DNA of 64,000 nt from Mycobacterium sp. ITM-2016-00316 (GCF_002968335.2 NZ_CP134398.1:2604001-2668000); one strand, 5' to 3'. Shown: positions 1-8,982, counted from the stretch's first letter. Notes: generated from the letters alone by a model not told the origin. Translations and numbers: made by a program.

Positions 1-127
1 ACAGACCCAGCGTGGGACTGATCCATCCGGCCTGCGTCGGGAAGGTGTCGACCAGCACTCCCTGGATCAACCGGAGGACAACTACGACCGCCGCGAACAC
101 GAGTCCGCGCAGCAACCACTTGCTCAT
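1..127 (-). CDS. Conserved mycobacterial membrane protein, N-terminal fragment (Rv2536-like)
   Basis: An open frame starts at an ATG whose complement lies at 125-127 and runs leftward off the window edge, giving 42 residues. It begins MSKWLLRGLVFAAVVVVLRL, a short basic start followed by a hydrophobic helix, then a QAGW segment. In M. tuberculosis the gene divergent from pepQ is Rv2536, a small multi-spanning membrane protein (annotated in some databases as a B-4DMT family transporter), and both the position and the N-terminus fit it. Only the first membrane segment is visible, so function cannot be judged. The gap to pepQ is 33 bp and must hold both promoters. Confidence 0.6.
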   Translation of the reverse strand, partial: MSKWLLRGLVFAAVVVVLRLIQGVLVDTFPTQAGWISPTLGL

Positions 128-146
128 GAGGGGACAGCGTAGCGAG

Positions 147-152
147 TACCGT
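147..152 (+). promoter_or_regulatory. Candidate -10 element for pepQ (near-leaderless)
   Basis: TACCGT fits the mycobacterial TANNNT -10 pattern and ends 8 nt before the GTG of pepQ. The predicted transcript start is about 159, leaving a leader of 0-2 nt. No Shine-Dalgarno sequence precedes this GTG, which agrees with leaderless translation. Inferred from spacing only. Confidence 0.4.
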
Positions 153-160
153 CAGCGGCT

Positions 161-1255
161 GTGACGATTTCTCAGCGCCGGGACCGGTTGCGGCGCCGAT
201 TGGCGGCCGCCGAACTGGACGCCATGTTGGTAACTGACCTGGTCAACGTCCGATATCTGTCCGGATTCACCGGTTCCAACGCGGCCCTTTTGGTGCGCGC
301 GGACCAGGACACGCCGGTGTTGGCAACCGACGGCCGTTATGTAACGCAGGCCGCTGCGCAGTCACCCGATGCCGAACTGGTCATCGAACGGGCCGTGGGC
401 CCCCATCTGGCGGGCCGTGCGGTCGCCGACGGTGTGCGCCGGCTCGGGTTCGAGAGCCACGTCGTGACCGTCGACGGGTTCGGTCTGCTGGAACGCGCAG
501 GAGCGGGCGTGGAGTTCGTCCGCGCCGCGGGCATGGTCGAACGATTGCGTGAGGTCAAGGACGCCGGAGAGATCGCCATCCTGCGGCTGGCCTGCGAGGC
601 GGCCGACGCGGCACTGCACGATCTGGTGGCCCGCGGTGGCCTGCGCCCCGGCCGCACCGAGAAGGAGGTCGGGCGCGAACTGGAATCGCTGATGCTCGAC
701 CATGGCGCCGACGGGGTGTCTTTCGAGACCATCGTGGCCGCCGGCGCCAACTCGGCCATCCCGCATCACCGGCCCACCGAAGCCGTGCTGGCCGACGGCG
801 ATTTCGTGAAGATCGATTTCGGTGCCCTGGTCGCGGGCTACCACTCGGACATGACGCGCACCTTCGTGCTGGGCCGCGCCGCGCAGTGGCAGCGCGACCT
901 CTACGAACTGGTCGCAACCGCACAGCGCGCCGGCCGGGAGGCGTTGGTGGCGGGTGCGAACCTCAAGGATGTCGACGGCGCTTCCAGGCAGATCATCGCC
1001 GACGCCGGATTCGCGGAGAACTTCGGGCACGGCCTCGGGCACGGGGTCGGATTGCAGATCCACGAAGCGCCGGGTATCGGCGCTTCAGCCGTCGGTACAC
1101 TGCTTGCTGGCGCTGCGGTCACCGTGGAGCCCGGCGTCTATCTGCCCGGCCGGGGCGGTGTCCGCATCGAGGACACCCTGGTTGTCGGCAGCGAGAGCGC
1201 ACCTACACCCGAGTTACTCACCCGGTTCCCCAAGGAACTGGCTGTTATCACCTGA
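161..1255 (+). CDS. pepQ: Xaa-Pro aminopeptidase / cytoplasmic M24 peptidase PepQ
   Basis: M24 'pita-bread' metallopeptidase of 364 residues that removes residues next to proline from peptides in the cytosol. An N-terminal creatinase-like domain covers about 1-125 and the catalytic domain about 130-360. All five metal ligands of the family are in place: D219 (KIDFG), D230 (HSDMTRT), H294 (GLGHGVG), E323 (VEPGVYLPG) and E337 (RIEDT), with the usual 11-residue D-D spacing. The GTG start at 161 gives the expected length (the M. tuberculosis protein is about 372 aa). It leads a pepQ-efp-nusB operon with a 19-nt gap to efp, the usual mycobacterial order. Confidence 0.93.
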   Translation: MTISQRRDRLRRRLAAAELDAMLVTDLVNVRYLSGFTGSNAALLVRADQDTPVLATDGRYVTQAAAQSPDAELVIERAVGPHLAGRAVADGVRRLGFESHVVTVDGFGLLERAGAGVEFVRAAGMVERLREVKDAGEIAILRLACEAADAALHDLVARGGLRPGRTEKEVGRELESLMLDHGADGVSFETIVAAGANSAIPHHRPTEAVLADGDFVKIDFGALVAGYHSDMTRTFVLGRAAQWQRDLYELVATAQRAGREALVAGANLKDVDGASRQIIADAGFAENFGHGLGHGVGLQIHEAPGIGASAVGTLLAGAAVTVEPGVYLPGRGGVRIEDTLVVGSESAPTPELLTRFPKELAVIT

Positions 1256-1274
1256 TCTAGGAGCTGTACAGACC

Positions 1275-1838
1275 GTGGCATCAACCGCCGACTTCAAGAA
1301 TGGACTCGTTCTCCAGATCGAAGGCCAGTTGTGGCAGATCACCGAGTTCCAGCACGTCAAGCCCGGCAAGGGCCCGGCCTTCGTGCGCACCAAGCTCAAG
1401 AACGTGCTGACCGGCAAGGTCGTCGACAAGACGTTCAACGCCGGGGTCAAGGTGGAGACCGCCACCGTCGACCGTCGTGACGCCACCTACCTGTACCGCG
1501 ATGGCAGCGACTTCGTCTTCATGGATTCCGAGGACTTCGAGCAGCATCCGCTGTCCGAGGCACTGGTGGGCCGACTCGCCGACTTCCTGCTCGAGGGCAT
1601 CGGTGTGCAGATCGCCTTCCACGAGGGCGCGCCGCTGTACCTGGAGCTCCCGGTTTCCGTCGAACTTCTGGTCTCCCACACCGAGCCGGGCCTGCAGGGC
1701 GACCGCTCCAGCGCGGGCACCAAGCCGGCCACCATGGAGAGCGGCGCCGAGATCCAGGTGCCGCTGTTCATCAACACCGGCGACAAGCTCAAGGTCGACA
1801 CCCGCGACGGCAACTACCTGGGAAGGGTCAATGCCTGA
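1275..1838 (+). CDS. efp: Translation elongation factor P
   Basis: 187 residues, the same length as M. tuberculosis EF-P. It relieves ribosome stalling at polyproline stretches. The KOW-like N-terminal domain carries the loop [10 protein letters not shown] with its tip lysine at about K32, the position modified in some bacteria; nothing in this window suggests a modifying enzyme. Two OB domains follow, with the family C-terminal segment [17 protein letters not shown]. The GTG start at 1275 is preceded by AGGAG at 1259-1263. It sits between pepQ and nusB. Confidence 0.96.
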   Translation: MASTADFKNGLVLQIEGQLWQITEFQHVKPGKGPAFVRTKLKNVLTGKVVDKTFNAGVKVETATVDRRDATYLYRDGSDFVFMDSEDFEQHPLSEALVGRLADFLLEGIGVQIAFHEGAPLYLELPVSVELLVSHTEPGLQGDRSSAGTKPATMESGAEIQVPLFINTGDKLKVDTRDGNYLGRVNA

Positions 1839-1844
1839 CCGCGG

Positions 1845-1871
1845 GCGAGCGAAGCGCAGCGGAGCGACGGG
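1845..1871 (+). repeat. Dispersed GAGCGAAGCG/GAGCGACGGG repeat copy A
   Basis: The 33-nt efp-nusB spacer is almost wholly made of this element: GAGCGAAGCG at 1847-1856 and GAGCGACGGG at 1862-1871, ending against the ATG of nusB. Related copies lie at 8948, 21220 (minus), 46711, 46744 and 57222. Here it occupies the ribosome-binding region of nusB and no conventional Shine-Dalgarno is seen. Confidence 0.6.
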
Positions 1872-2351
1872 ATGAGTGACCGTCGTGGTGACCGCGGTCG
1901 GCACCAGGCGCGCAAGCGTGCCGTCGACCTGCTGTTCGAGGCCGAGGCGCGCGGGATCACCGCCGCCGAGGCCGCCGACGGCCGCAATGCGCTGTCCCAC
2001 ACCCAGGCCGATATCAATCCGCTGAACCCGTACACCGTGACGGTGGCCCGCGGCGTCACCGAGCAGTCGGCGCATGTCGACGACCTGATCTCCTCGCATC
2101 TGCAGGGCTGGATGCTGGAGCGGCTGCCCGCGGTGGACCGCGCCATCCTGCGGGTCGCGGTGTGGGAGCTGTTGCACGCCGAGGATGTGCCGGAGCCGGT
2201 GGCCGTCGACGAGGCCGTCGAGCTGGCCAAGGAATTGTCCACCGACGAGTCCCCGGGTTTCGTCAACGGCGTGCTCGGTCAGGTCATGCTGGTGACCCCG
2301 CAGATCCGGGCGGCCGCGGCGGCGTTGCGCCCCTCGGAGACCGGGGATTGA
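1872..2351 (+). CDS. nusB: Transcription antitermination factor NusB
   Basis: All-alpha RNA-binding protein of 159 residues that, with NusE/S10, binds boxA in rRNA leaders and supports antitermination. The N-terminal arginine-rich segment ([19 protein letters not shown]) and the C-terminal signature ([18 protein letters not shown]...[12 protein letters not shown]) are the diagnostic NusB blocks. It is the last gene of the pepQ-efp-nusB operon. The ATG at 1872 follows a repeat element rather than a normal ribosome binding site. Confidence 0.95.
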   Translation: MSDRRGDRGRHQARKRAVDLLFEAEARGITAAEAADGRNALSHTQADINPLNPYTVTVARGVTEQSAHVDDLISSHLQGWMLERLPAVDRAILRVAVWELLHAEDVPEPVAVDEAVELAKELSTDESPGFVNGVLGQVMLVTPQIRAAAAALRPSETGD

Positions 2352-2382
2352 TGTCCCACTCGATGTAGCGGAGCTTCGGGTG

Positions 2383-2411
2383 CGAAAGTGCCCGGCTGTC
2401 AGTGACTTTCG
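2383..2411 (+). terminator. Possible hairpin downstream of nusB
   Basis: CGAAAGT at 2383-2389 pairs with ACTTTCG at 2405-2411 (7 bp, 15-nt loop), 32 bp after the nusB stop. There is no U-tract, so this is only a weak terminator candidate. Confidence 0.25.
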
Positions 2412-2487
2412 AGCGGCAGCCGAGTCTCAGAATTTTCTTTGGACTCATTGATCACACCGGTCACTTTTTCGGGTTTCTTGTCGGTGG

Positions 2488-2503
2488 TCGCACGTATGTT
2501 CGA
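2488..2503 (+). promoter_or_regulatory. LexA operator (mycobacterial SOS box)
   Basis: TCGCACGTATGTTCGA matches the mycobacterial SOS box TCGAAC-N4-GTTCGA at 11 of 12 defined positions. It ends 3 nt before the ATG of the DUF222-HNH gene, so bound LexA would cover the start of transcription and translation. LexA control of 13E12-family genes is established in M. tuberculosis (SOS-box work of Davis and colleagues). Confidence 0.7.
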
Positions 2504-2506
2504 GTC

Positions 2507-4120
2507 ATGATCAGTGATGTGGCCGGCGGCCGGGACGCGGTGCAGCACGCGCTGTCCGACCGCGCCGCATCGGTCAAGGCGCTGCTGGACGCCGATTTCG
2601 CGATGTTCGACACCGCCGAACTGCTGGGCCTGCTCTCTGAGCGTGAGCAGCAGGCCCGCGCCGATACCGCGGTCGATCACCGGATCCTGGCCGCCCTGAT
2701 GGATCGGGCCACCCCGCACGAGATCGGCGGCAAGACCTGGACCGATGTGCTGGCCACCCGCGACCGCCTCAGCGCCACCGAAGCCGCCCGGCGTATCACC
2801 GCCGCCCGCGATCTGGGGCCGCGGCACACGATGACCGGCGAAGTGTTGGAGCCGGTGCTGGTGGCGTGCGCGGCCGCGCTGGCCGCCGGCAGGATCACCA
2901 GCGGGCACATCGCGATCATCCGGGCCACGCTGAACAAGGCCTCGGCCTATCTGGATGCCACCGCGCGCGGGCAGCTGGAATCCACACTGGTCGATATCGC
3001 CGCCACCAATACCCCCGAGACGGTGCAGAAGGCCGCCGATCACGCGCTGGCTCTGATCAACCCCGACGGTGATGGCCCCGACCCGGCACGCCACCGGCGG
3101 GGGCTGAGCATCGGTCCCCAGGACGTCGACGGTATGGCCAAAGTGTCGGGTTGGGTGGACGCCGAGTTCGCCGCCTACCTGCGCACCATCCTCGATGTCT
3201 GGGCACGCCCCGGGATCAACAACCCCGACGATGAGCAGCCCCAGCACAATCCGGACCCCAACCCACTCGACGAAGACGCTGTCGACACCGACACCGACAC
3301 CGACACCGAACCCGAGGCCGAGGACGAACCCGAGGACGAAGGCGAGACAGAGGCAGAGGCCGCATCAGCACAGGCCGAACCGGAGGTTGAGCCCGAATCG
3401 GAGGTTGAGCCCCAGCCTCAGGCCGAGGTCGAGTTCGAGGTGCCCGAGCCTGAGCAACCCGGGCCCGCCGGCCCACCGGTGAAGTGGGACCCCGACGAAT
3501 TTCTGCGCGACCCTCGCACTCAGTCCCAACGCAACCACGACGCCATCAAAGCCGTCCTACGCGACACCCTGATGTCGAAAAGGCTCGGCCAACACAACGG
3601 CCTACCCGTCACCCTGGTCGTCTCCACCACGCTCAAAGAGTTGGAGGCCGCCGCCGGGATCGCGGTCACCGGATCGGGCACCCTCATGCCGATGCGGGAT
3701 CTGATCCGGCTGGCCGAACACGCCCACCACTACCTGATCGTCTACCGCCACCACACCGCCGAACCGCTCTACATGGGCCGCTCCAAACGGTTGGCCACCA
3801 AAGCCCAACGCCTGCTGCTCTACAACCGGGATCGTGGCTGCACCCGACCCGGCTGCACCCAAGCAGCGTGTCGCTGCCAGGCCCACCACGCCAACCCCAG
3901 CTGGAACAACGGCGGACTCACCGACGCACCCGACCTCGGCCTGGGCTGCGGACCCGACAACCAGCTCGCCGAACTGGGCTGGACCAACACCATCGACCCC
4001 GTCACCGGCCGCGTGCACTGGCACCCACCACCACTGATGGACACCGGCGGCGACACCCTCAACCACCACTTCCACCCCGAAGAACTCTTCCCACCACCCG
4101 ATTCCGACGAGGATGGCTGA
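2507..4120 (+). CDS. DUF222 / HNH endonuclease domain protein (13E12 repeat family)
   Basis: 537 residues. The N-terminal two-fifths is an alpha-helical DUF222 domain. A highly acidic linker (about 245-325) rich in DT, EPE and EAE steps follows, partly encoded by a hexanucleotide repeat, and then a conserved C-terminal part with an HNH nuclease motif near the end: CTRPGC, ACRCQAHH, then WNNGG and LGLGCGPDN. The last metal-side position is N rather than the more usual H, which also occurs in this family. These genes are multicopy in mycobacteria (REP13E12 class) and their role is not settled; a DNA-damage link is suggested by the SOS box 3 nt upstream. The ATG at 2507 is chosen because it abuts that box; no Shine-Dalgarno is seen. 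Confidence 0.85.
   Translation: MISDVAGGRDAVQHALSDRAASVKALLDADFAMFDTAELLGLLSEREQQARADTAVDHRILAALMDRATPHEIGGKTWTDVLATRDRLSATEAARRITAARDLGPRHTMTGEVLEPVLVACAAALAAGRITSGHIAIIRATLNKASAYLDATARGQLESTLVDIAATNTPETVQKAADHALALINPDGDGPDPARHRRGLSIGPQDVDGMAKVSGWVDAEFAAYLRTILDVWARPGINNPDDEQPQHNPDPNPLDEDAVDTDTDTDTEPEAEDEPEDEGETEAEAASAQAEPEVEPESEVEPQPQAEVEFEVPEPEQPGPAGPPVKWDPDEFLRDPRTQSQRNHDAIKAVLRDTLMSKRLGQHNGLPVTLVVSTTLKELEAAAGIAVTGSGTLMPMRDLIRLAEHAHHYLIVYRHHTAEPLYMGRSKRLATKAQRLLLYNRDRGCTRPGCTQAACRCQAHHANPSWNNGGLTDAPDLGLGCGPDNQLAELGWTNTIDPVTGRVHWHPPPLMDTGGDTLNHHFHPEELFPPPDSDEDG
3284..3307 (+). repeat. In-frame hexanucleotide repeat, GACACC x4
   Basis: Four perfect copies of GACACC encode DTDTDTDT in the acidic linker of the DUF222-HNH protein. 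Slippage here would change linker length in steps of two residues without a frameshift. Confidence 0.7.
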
Positions 4121-4140
4121 GCTCTTGATGCATCGAGCTC
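4119..4140. terminator. Hairpin between convergent genes
   Basis: GAGCTC at 4119-4124 and GAGCTC at 4135-4140 can pair around a 10-nt loop that contains the palindrome GATGCATC. It lies exactly between the ends of two converging genes and reads the same on both strands. Low-GC loop, no U-tract. Confidence 0.35.
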
Positions 4141-4148
4141 GGCGGTGA

Positions 4149-4790
4149 CTAGCGGGGGCTGTCGGTCACCGAATGAAGGATGAACCGATCCATCTCGTGC
4201 GCAGGCAGATAGGGACTGGACCGCAGGATCACCGTGCGTTGCAGAAATCGCTCGTCGGTCTCGTTGAGCGTGCGGACACCGGTAGCCGGGTCGGTGATGG
4301 AGAACCCGTCCACCGAGATGGCGAGGTTGTCGAACGCCGCCTCGGTGCCGGCGTAGCGGCCGGGGTGCGCATTGAGCCGCTCCAGCAGCGCCAGTGGCTC
4401 CAGCTCCCGCAGCGCGAATATGTCCATGCCATCGACGAACAGTGGGCGCTGCAATATGGCCGGCATGATCTCGACAAGTCGGTCGGCCCGGTAACTCAGA
4501 ACGAGGCCGGGGTCGCCACGGGTTTCGGTCACACTGTCAGCGGTAGGGGCGTTGTCCTCGTACGCCGCGATGAAGGCGCGTTTTTCGTCCGCGCTCATCG
4601 CTTCGCCGAACGCCTCCAGGGTGTCGCGCAGAATGTCGTCGGGGACACGGTCATTCATTTGCCCGGTAACCGCGCCGTACGTATCGGACAGCGCGTCCAC
4701 CTGCGCCCCAGGCATGCCGAATTCGAGTTTTCCGAGTCCCTTTCCGGGAAAGACGGTCCAGTCCGCTTCTGCCGCCTGGCGCCCGGGCAC
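4149..4790 (-). CDS. Hypothetical protein, unknown family
   Basis: 213 residues, not recognised. No membrane segment or signal peptide is visible. It looks like a soluble acidic protein, with a recognisable folded start at about residue 10 (DWTVFPGKGLGKLEFGMPGA) and a C-terminal part rich in alternating hydrophobic strands. The GTG start is 2 nt after the stop of the upstream hydrolase gene, so the two probably share a transcript. The start is uncertain because the AGGAG lies only 1-2 nt before it. Confidence 0.6.
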   Translation of the reverse strand: MPGRQAAEADWTVFPGKGLGKLEFGMPGAQVDALSDTYGAVTGQMNDRVPDDILRDTLEAFGEAMSADEKRAFIAAYEDNAPTADSVTETRGDPGLVLSYRADRLVEIMPAILQRPLFVDGMDIFALRELEPLALLERLNAHPGRYAGTEAAFDNLAISVDGFSITDPATGVRTLNETDERFLQRTVILRSSPYLPAHEMDRFILHSVTDSPR

Positions 4791-4792
4791 TC

Positions 4793-5995
4793 CTAGACGC
4801 CGAGCGCCTGATAGGTGCGCCGGACGAACTTTGGTTGCGCCATCCGCAGTTTGGCCATCGAGGTGTTCCCGGCGACCTGCGCGACGTCGGCGGTCAGGTC
4901 CGGATAGTTCTGGATCAGATACAGCACGATGACATCATTTGCCGGGTCGGCCTGCCACCAGGTGCCGAAGGCGCCGGGCCAGCCGAAGGTCCCGAGACCG
5001 CCGGGGCCGAAGAACCGTTCGGACTGGGAGGGATCGGTGACCACCGACATGCTCAGGCCGAATCCGCGGCCGATCCAGAACGGCACCCCGAGGAAGTTCT
5101 GTTCCTTCTGGTCCGCGGTCAGCCGGTCGGTGCGCATCAACCGCACCGACTCCGGGGACAGCACCCGCACGCCGTCCACCGTGCCTTCACCCAGCAGCAT
5201 CCGGGCAAACGTCAGGTAATCGTCGGCCGTCGACATCAAACCCGCACCGCCCGCGCAGAATTCGGGCGGCGACAACGCTGGGGGACCCATCACGTCATTT
5301 TTCAAGGTCTCGTCCGCACCAAGCCCGTACATGGTGGCCATTCGGCGTCGCTGCGCCAGACTGAGGGCAAAACCGGTGTCGGACATGCCCAGTGGCTCGA
5401 AGATGCGCTCGGCGAGCAGTTGGTGCAGCGGCTTGCCCGCAATCCGGGAGATCGCGATACCCAGCACATCGGTGCCGTGGCTGTAGGTGATCCGGGACCC
5501 GGGCTGATGCGCCAGCGGCAACTGGGCCAGTTCGGTGAGCCAGCGCTCCTCGTTCTGTCGGAACGACAGCCTCCCGTATGCCTTGGCGAGCGGCCCGGTG
5601 ATCGAGAACGGGTAGGCGAAGCCGGCGCGATGGGTCATCAGATCGTCGAACGTGATGGGACGGCGCAGGCCGGTGGTGTCGTCCAGCGCGCTGCGCGGCT
5701 CGATCAGTACCCGCAGGCCGGCGATCTCGGGCAGCCACCGAGCCACCGGGTCGTCGAGCCCGAACAGTCCCTCTTCGGCCAGTGTCATCGCCGCCGCCAC
5801 GGTGACCGGTTTGCTCATCGAGGCGATGCGGAAGATCGTGTCACGCTGCATCGGCAGCCGGGCCTCGATATCGCGGTGGCCCAGCTCGTTGACCTGCACC
5901 ACCTGCCCGGCATGCCAGACCAGGGTGACGGCGCCGGCCAGCAGGCCCCCGTCGATGGCCTCGGAGATGGAGGCGCGATTGTTGTCGAGGTTCAC
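4793..5995 (-). CDS. Serine hydrolase of the beta-lactamase (class C) / esterase EstB family
   Basis: 400 residues from the GTG at 5995. The class C-like active-site motif SMSK (S59-x-x-K62) sits in RIASMSKPVTVAAAM. The second motif is TYSHGTD (Tyr base) and there is a glycine-rich C-terminal FGWPGAFGTWW segment in place of KTG. No signal peptide is visible, so it is probably a cytosolic esterase or peptidase-like hydrolase rather than an antibiotic-resistance lactamase. A longer frame runs upstream, but this start has a -10 element 6 nt before it and leaves room for the divergent pyr operon leader. Followed at 2 nt by an unknown gene. Confidence 0.8.
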   Translation of the reverse strand: MNLDNNRASISEAIDGGLLAGAVTLVWHAGQVVQVNELGHRDIEARLPMQRDTIFRIASMSKPVTVAAAMTLAEEGLFGLDDPVARWLPEIAGLRVLIEPRSALDDTTGLRRPITFDDLMTHRAGFAYPFSITGPLAKAYGRLSFRQNEERWLTELAQLPLAHQPGSRITYSHGTDVLGIAISRIAGKPLHQLLAERIFEPLGMSDTGFALSLAQRRRMATMYGLGADETLKNDVMGPPALSPPEFCAGGAGLMSTADDYLTFARMLLGEGTVDGVRVLSPESVRLMRTDRLTADQKEQNFLGVPFWIGRGFGLSMSVVTDPSQSERFFGPGGLGTFGWPGAFGTWWQADPANDVIVLYLIQNYPDLTADVAQVAGNTSMAKLRMAQPKFVRRTYQALGV

Positions 5996-6001
5996 CCTGC
6001 T

Positions 6002-6007
6002 AAAGTA
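6002..6007 (-). promoter_or_regulatory. Candidate -10 element, leaderless hydrolase transcript
   Basis: On the minus strand TACTTT (TANNNT type) is followed by exactly 6 nt and then the GTG at 5995, the geometry expected when transcription starts on the start codon. AGCAGG also lies in that 6-nt stretch, so a short-leader model is possible. Confidence 0.4.
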
Positions 6008-6033
6008 ACCGGCAGTTCGACGTCCTTTAACGA

Positions 6034-6060
6034 TCCGTCCCGAGAGGCGGAGAAGGAGGT
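6034..6060 (+). promoter_or_regulatory. PyrR-binding RNA element with the pyrR ribosome binding site
   Basis: TCCCGAGAGG at 6038-6047 matches the PyrR anti-antiterminator loop consensus (UCC-N-G-N-GAGG) and is closed by a 4-bp stem, TCCG (6034-6037) with CGGA (6048-6051). The Shine-Dalgarno AAGGAGGT (6053-6060) follows at once. PyrR bound with UMP would mask this site. PyrR-dependent translational repression through such a loop has been shown in M. smegmatis. Confidence 0.75.
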
Positions 6061-6072
6061 CCGGGTTTACTC

Positions 6073-6654
6073 GTGGCTGCCGCAAACCCTGCCGTTCCCG
6101 ACCGGGAATTGATGTCCGCCGCCGATGTGAGCAGGACGATCTCGCGCATCGCGCACCAGATCATCGAGAAGACCGCGCTCGACGCGCCGGATGCCCCGCG
6201 CGTCGTGCTGCTGGGCATCCCCACCCGCGGTGTGACGTTGGCCGCCAGGCTCGCCGAGAAGGTCAAGGAATTCGCCGATGTCACGCTGCCGCACGGCGCG
6301 CTGGACATCACGCTCTACCGCGACGACCTGAATTCCAAACCACCGCGGCCGCTGGAGTCGACCTCCATCCCGGCCGGCGGTATCGACGGCGCCCTGGTGA
6401 TCCTCGTCGACGACGTGCTCTATTCCGGTCGTTCGGTGCGCTCGGCGCTCGATGCGCTGCGTGATATCGGGCGGCCCCGCATCGTGCAGCTGGCGGTGCT
6501 GGTCGACCGCGGCCACCGGGAGCTGCCGGTCCGCGCCGACTATGTCGGCAAGAACGTGCCCACGTCGCGCGCCGAGAACGTCAAGGTGCGCCTGCAGGAG
6601 CCCGACGGATATGACGGAGTCAAGATCGCGCCCAGAGGGGGGCCCCTGCGGTGA
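6073..6654 (+). CDS. pyrR: Bifunctional pyr operon regulator PyrR / uracil phosphoribosyltransferase
   Basis: 193 residues. Type I phosphoribosyltransferase fold with the PRPP loop [19 protein letters not shown] at about 112-130 and the family N-terminal half ([22 protein letters not shown]). It binds the operon leader RNA in response to UMP and has weak uracil phosphoribosyltransferase activity. The GTG at 6073 lies 12 nt after AAGGAGGT; an ATG at 6112 would lose 13 residues that look non-conserved. First gene of the pyr operon, 31 nt before pyrB. Confidence 0.95.
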   Translation: MAAANPAVPDRELMSAADVSRTISRIAHQIIEKTALDAPDAPRVVLLGIPTRGVTLAARLAEKVKEFADVTLPHGALDITLYRDDLNSKPPRPLESTSIPAGGIDGALVILVDDVLYSGRSVRSALDALRDIGRPRIVQLAVLVDRGHRELPVRADYVGKNVPTSRAENVKVRLQEPDGYDGVKIAPRGGPLR

Positions 6655-6674
6655 TGAGCGCTTGCGCGAAGAAC
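6653..6674 (+). repeat. GC-rich spacer element between pyrR and pyrB
   Basis: The spacer starts with GATGAGCGCTTGCGCGAAGA, containing the inverted core GCGC-TT-GCGC. From general knowledge of mycobacterial genomes, elements of this appearance recur in front of start codons; within this window it has one full copy and a loose resemblance to the GAGCGAAGCG family. No Shine-Dalgarno is seen for pyrB, so the element fills that region. Confidence 0.35.
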
Positions 6675-6685
6675 GGACAAACGCG

Positions 6686-7657
6686 GTGAAACATCTGTTG
6701 GCGGCAGCCGACCTGTCGCGCGATGAGGCGGTCGCGCTGCTCGATGACGCCGACCGCTTCCGCGAGGCGCTGCTCGGGCGTGAAGTCAAAAAGCTGCCCA
6801 CCCTGCGTGGTCGCACCATCATCACCATGTTCTACGAGAACTCCACCCGGACCCGGGTGTCGTTCGAGGTCGCGGGCAAGTGGATGAGTGCCGACGTCAT
6901 CAACGTCAGCGCTTCGGGCTCCTCGGTAGTCAAGGGCGAATCGCTGCGTGACACCGCGCTGACCCTGCGGGCCGCCGGAGCCGACGCGCTGATCATTCGG
7001 CACCCGGCTTCCGGTGCGGCCCAACAACTCTCCGAGTGGACCCGGGAAAGCGGCGGTGGTCCGGGGGCAAGTGGGGGACCGAGCGTCATCAACGCCGGTG
7101 ACGGCACCCACGAGCACCCCACCCAGGCGCTGCTCGATGCGCTGACGCTGCGCCAGCGTCTCGGCTCCATCGAGGGCAGGCGTGTGGTGATCGTCGGCGA
7201 TGTGCTGCACAGCCGGGTGGCGCGTTCCAATGTCGAACTGCTCGCCACGCTGGGCGCCGAGGTGGTGCTGGTCGCCCCGCCCACCCTGCTGCCGGTCGGC
7301 GTGTCCGGATGGCCGGTGACGGTATCCCACGACCTGGACGCCGAACTGCCCGCCGCCGACGCGGTGCTGATGCTGCGGGTGCAGGCCGAACGGATGAACG
7401 GCGGTTTCTTTCCGTCGGCGCGGGAGTACTCGGTGCTCTACGGACTCTCGGAGAAGCGGCAGGCCAAGCTTGCCGAGCACGCGGTGGTGCTGCACCCCGG
7501 CCCGATGCTGCGCGGTATGGAGATCGCGTACTCGGTGGCCGATTCATCGCAATCAGCGGTGCTGCAACAGGTTTCCAATGGAGTTCACGTACGGATGGCG
7601 GTGCTGTTCCACCTGCTGGTCGGCGCCGGGTCCGGAGAGGTTGCGGTGACGGCATGA
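6686..7657 (+). CDS. pyrB: Aspartate carbamoyltransferase catalytic subunit
   Basis: 323 residues. It joins carbamoyl phosphate and aspartate, the committed pyrimidine step. The carbamoyl-phosphate motif STRT is at 53-56 ([10 protein letters not shown]). The conserved [10 protein letters not shown] block and the C-terminal HPGPMLRG are present. A short glycine-rich insertion ([13 protein letters not shown]) lies before the HEHPTQ block. The GTG at 6686 gives a length near the M. tuberculosis protein (319 aa). The stop overlaps the pyrC ATG. Confidence 0.96.
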   Translation: MKHLLAAADLSRDEAVALLDDADRFREALLGREVKKLPTLRGRTIITMFYENSTRTRVSFEVAGKWMSADVINVSASGSSVVKGESLRDTALTLRAAGADALIIRHPASGAAQQLSEWTRESGGGPGASGGPSVINAGDGTHEHPTQALLDALTLRQRLGSIEGRRVVIVGDVLHSRVARSNVELLATLGAEVVLVAPPTLLPVGVSGWPVTVSHDLDAELPAADAVLMLRVQAERMNGGFFPSAREYSVLYGLSEKRQAKLAEHAVVLHPGPMLRGMEIAYSVADSSQSAVLQQVSNGVHVRMAVLFHLLVGAGSGEVAVTA

Positions 7658-8982
7658 CGGTCCTGATCAAGGGCGTACGGCTCTACGGTGAAGGCGAACC
7701 CGTCGATGTGCGTATCGCCGACGGCCAGATCGCCGAGATCGGCTCCGGTATCGAGTCCGAGAATGCCGAGGTCATCGAGGCGGCCGGTCAGATCCTGCTA
7801 CCCGGTTTCGTCGATCTGCACACCCACCTTCGCGAACCGGGCCGTGAATACGCCGAGGACATCGAAACCGGCTCGGCGGCAGCCGCGCTCGGCGGCTACA
7901 CCGCGGTGTTCGCGATGGCCAACACCGACCCGGTCGCCGACAGCCCGGTGGTCACCGACCACGTGTGGCACCGTGGCCAGCAGGTCGGCCTGGTCGACGT
8001 GCACCCGGTCGGTGCGGTCACCGTAGGTCTGGAAGGCAAGCAACTCACCGAGATGGGCCTGATGGCCGCCGGCGCCGGGCAGGTCCGGATGTTCTCCGAT
8101 GACGGCATCTGCGTACACGACCCGCTCATCATGCGGCGCGCGCTGGAGTACGCCAGCGGACTCGGTGTGCTCATCGCGCAGCACGCCGAAGAACCGCGGC
8201 TCACCGTCGGTGCCGTCGCTCACGAAGGGCCCAACGCCGCCAAGCTCGGCCTGGCCGGCTGGCCGCGTTCGGCCGAGGAGTCCATTGTCGCGCGCGACGC
8301 GATCCTGGCCCGTGATGCCGGTGCCCGGGTACACATCTGCCACGCGTCCACGGCAGGCACTGTCGAGCTGCTCAAATGGGCGAAGGCGCAAGGTATTTCG
8401 ATCACCGCGGAGGTCACACCGCATCATCTGCTGCTCGACGACGCCCGGCTGAGCAGCTACGACGGCCGCAACCGGGTCAACCCGCCGCTGCGTGAGGCCA
8501 GCGATGTCGAGGCGCTGCGGCGTGCGCTCGCCGAGGGTGTCATCGACTGCGTGGCCACCGATCATGCACCGCACGCCGAGCAGGAGAAGTGCTGCGAATT
8601 CGCCAACGCGCGTCCGGGCATGCTGGGCCTGGAGACCGCCCTCTCGGTGGTCGTCGCCACCATGGTGAAGCCCGGCCTGCTGACCTGGCGCGATGTCGCG
8701 CGGGTGATGAGCGAGGCGCCTGCGGCCATCGTCGGCCTGCCGGATCAGGGCCGCCCGCTGGAGGTGGGGGAGCCGGCCAACCTCACCGTCGTCGACCCCG
8801 AAACCACCTGGACGGTCACCGGATCGAAGCTGGCCAGCCGCTCGGACAACACCCCGTTCGAGTCGATGGAACTACCGGCGTCGGTGACGCTGACCTTGTT
8901 GCGGGGCAAGATCACCGCGCGTGGCGGAGTGTCCGCGTCGGAGGGCTGGAGCGCAGCGACCCGGGGAAGCAGCACAGCATGA
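7654..8982 (+). CDS. pyrC: Dihydroorotase (class I type)
   Basis: 442 residues, third pyrimidine enzyme, an amidohydrolase TIM barrel. Zinc ligands H56 and H58 lie in [10 protein letters not shown], later histidines in HICHAS and VTPHHL, and catalytic D303 in ATDHAPH. Starts inside the pyrB stop (ATGA). The last residues, about [14 protein letters not shown], are not conserved-looking and are encoded by a dispersed repeat element (8948-8969), so the tail is probably an acquired extension; M. tuberculosis PyrC is about 12 residues shorter. Confidence 0.95.
   Translation: MTVLIKGVRLYGEGEPVDVRIADGQIAEIGSGIESENAEVIEAAGQILLPGFVDLHTHLREPGREYAEDIETGSAAAALGGYTAVFAMANTDPVADSPVVTDHVWHRGQQVGLVDVHPVGAVTVGLEGKQLTEMGLMAAGAGQVRMFSDDGICVHDPLIMRRALEYASGLGVLIAQHAEEPRLTVGAVAHEGPNAAKLGLAGWPRSAEESIVARDAILARDAGARVHICHASTAGTVELLKWAKAQGISITAEVTPHHLLLDDARLSSYDGRNRVNPPLREASDVEALRRALAEGVIDCVATDHAPHAEQEKCCEFANARPGMLGLETALSVVVATMVKPGLLTWRDVARVMSEAPAAIVGLPDQGRPLEVGEPANLTVVDPETTWTVTGSKLASRSDNTPFESMELPASVTLTLLRGKITARGGVSASEGWSAATRGSSTA
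8948..8969 (+). repeat. Dispersed GAGCG-AGCGACCCGGGGAA repeat copy B, inside pyrC
   Basis: GGAGCGCAGCGACCCGGGGA matches the two copies in the PH-domain gene (46711, 46744) almost base for base. Translated in the pyrC frame it gives W-S-A-A-T-R-G-S, just before the stop. Confidence 0.6.

Noticed and set aside
4793..5995. Antibiotic-resistance beta-lactamase
   Set aside because: The SMSK motif fits the class C fold but there is no signal peptide, and the Y-S-H and W-G-T-like motifs fit esterase EstB-type hydrolases better.
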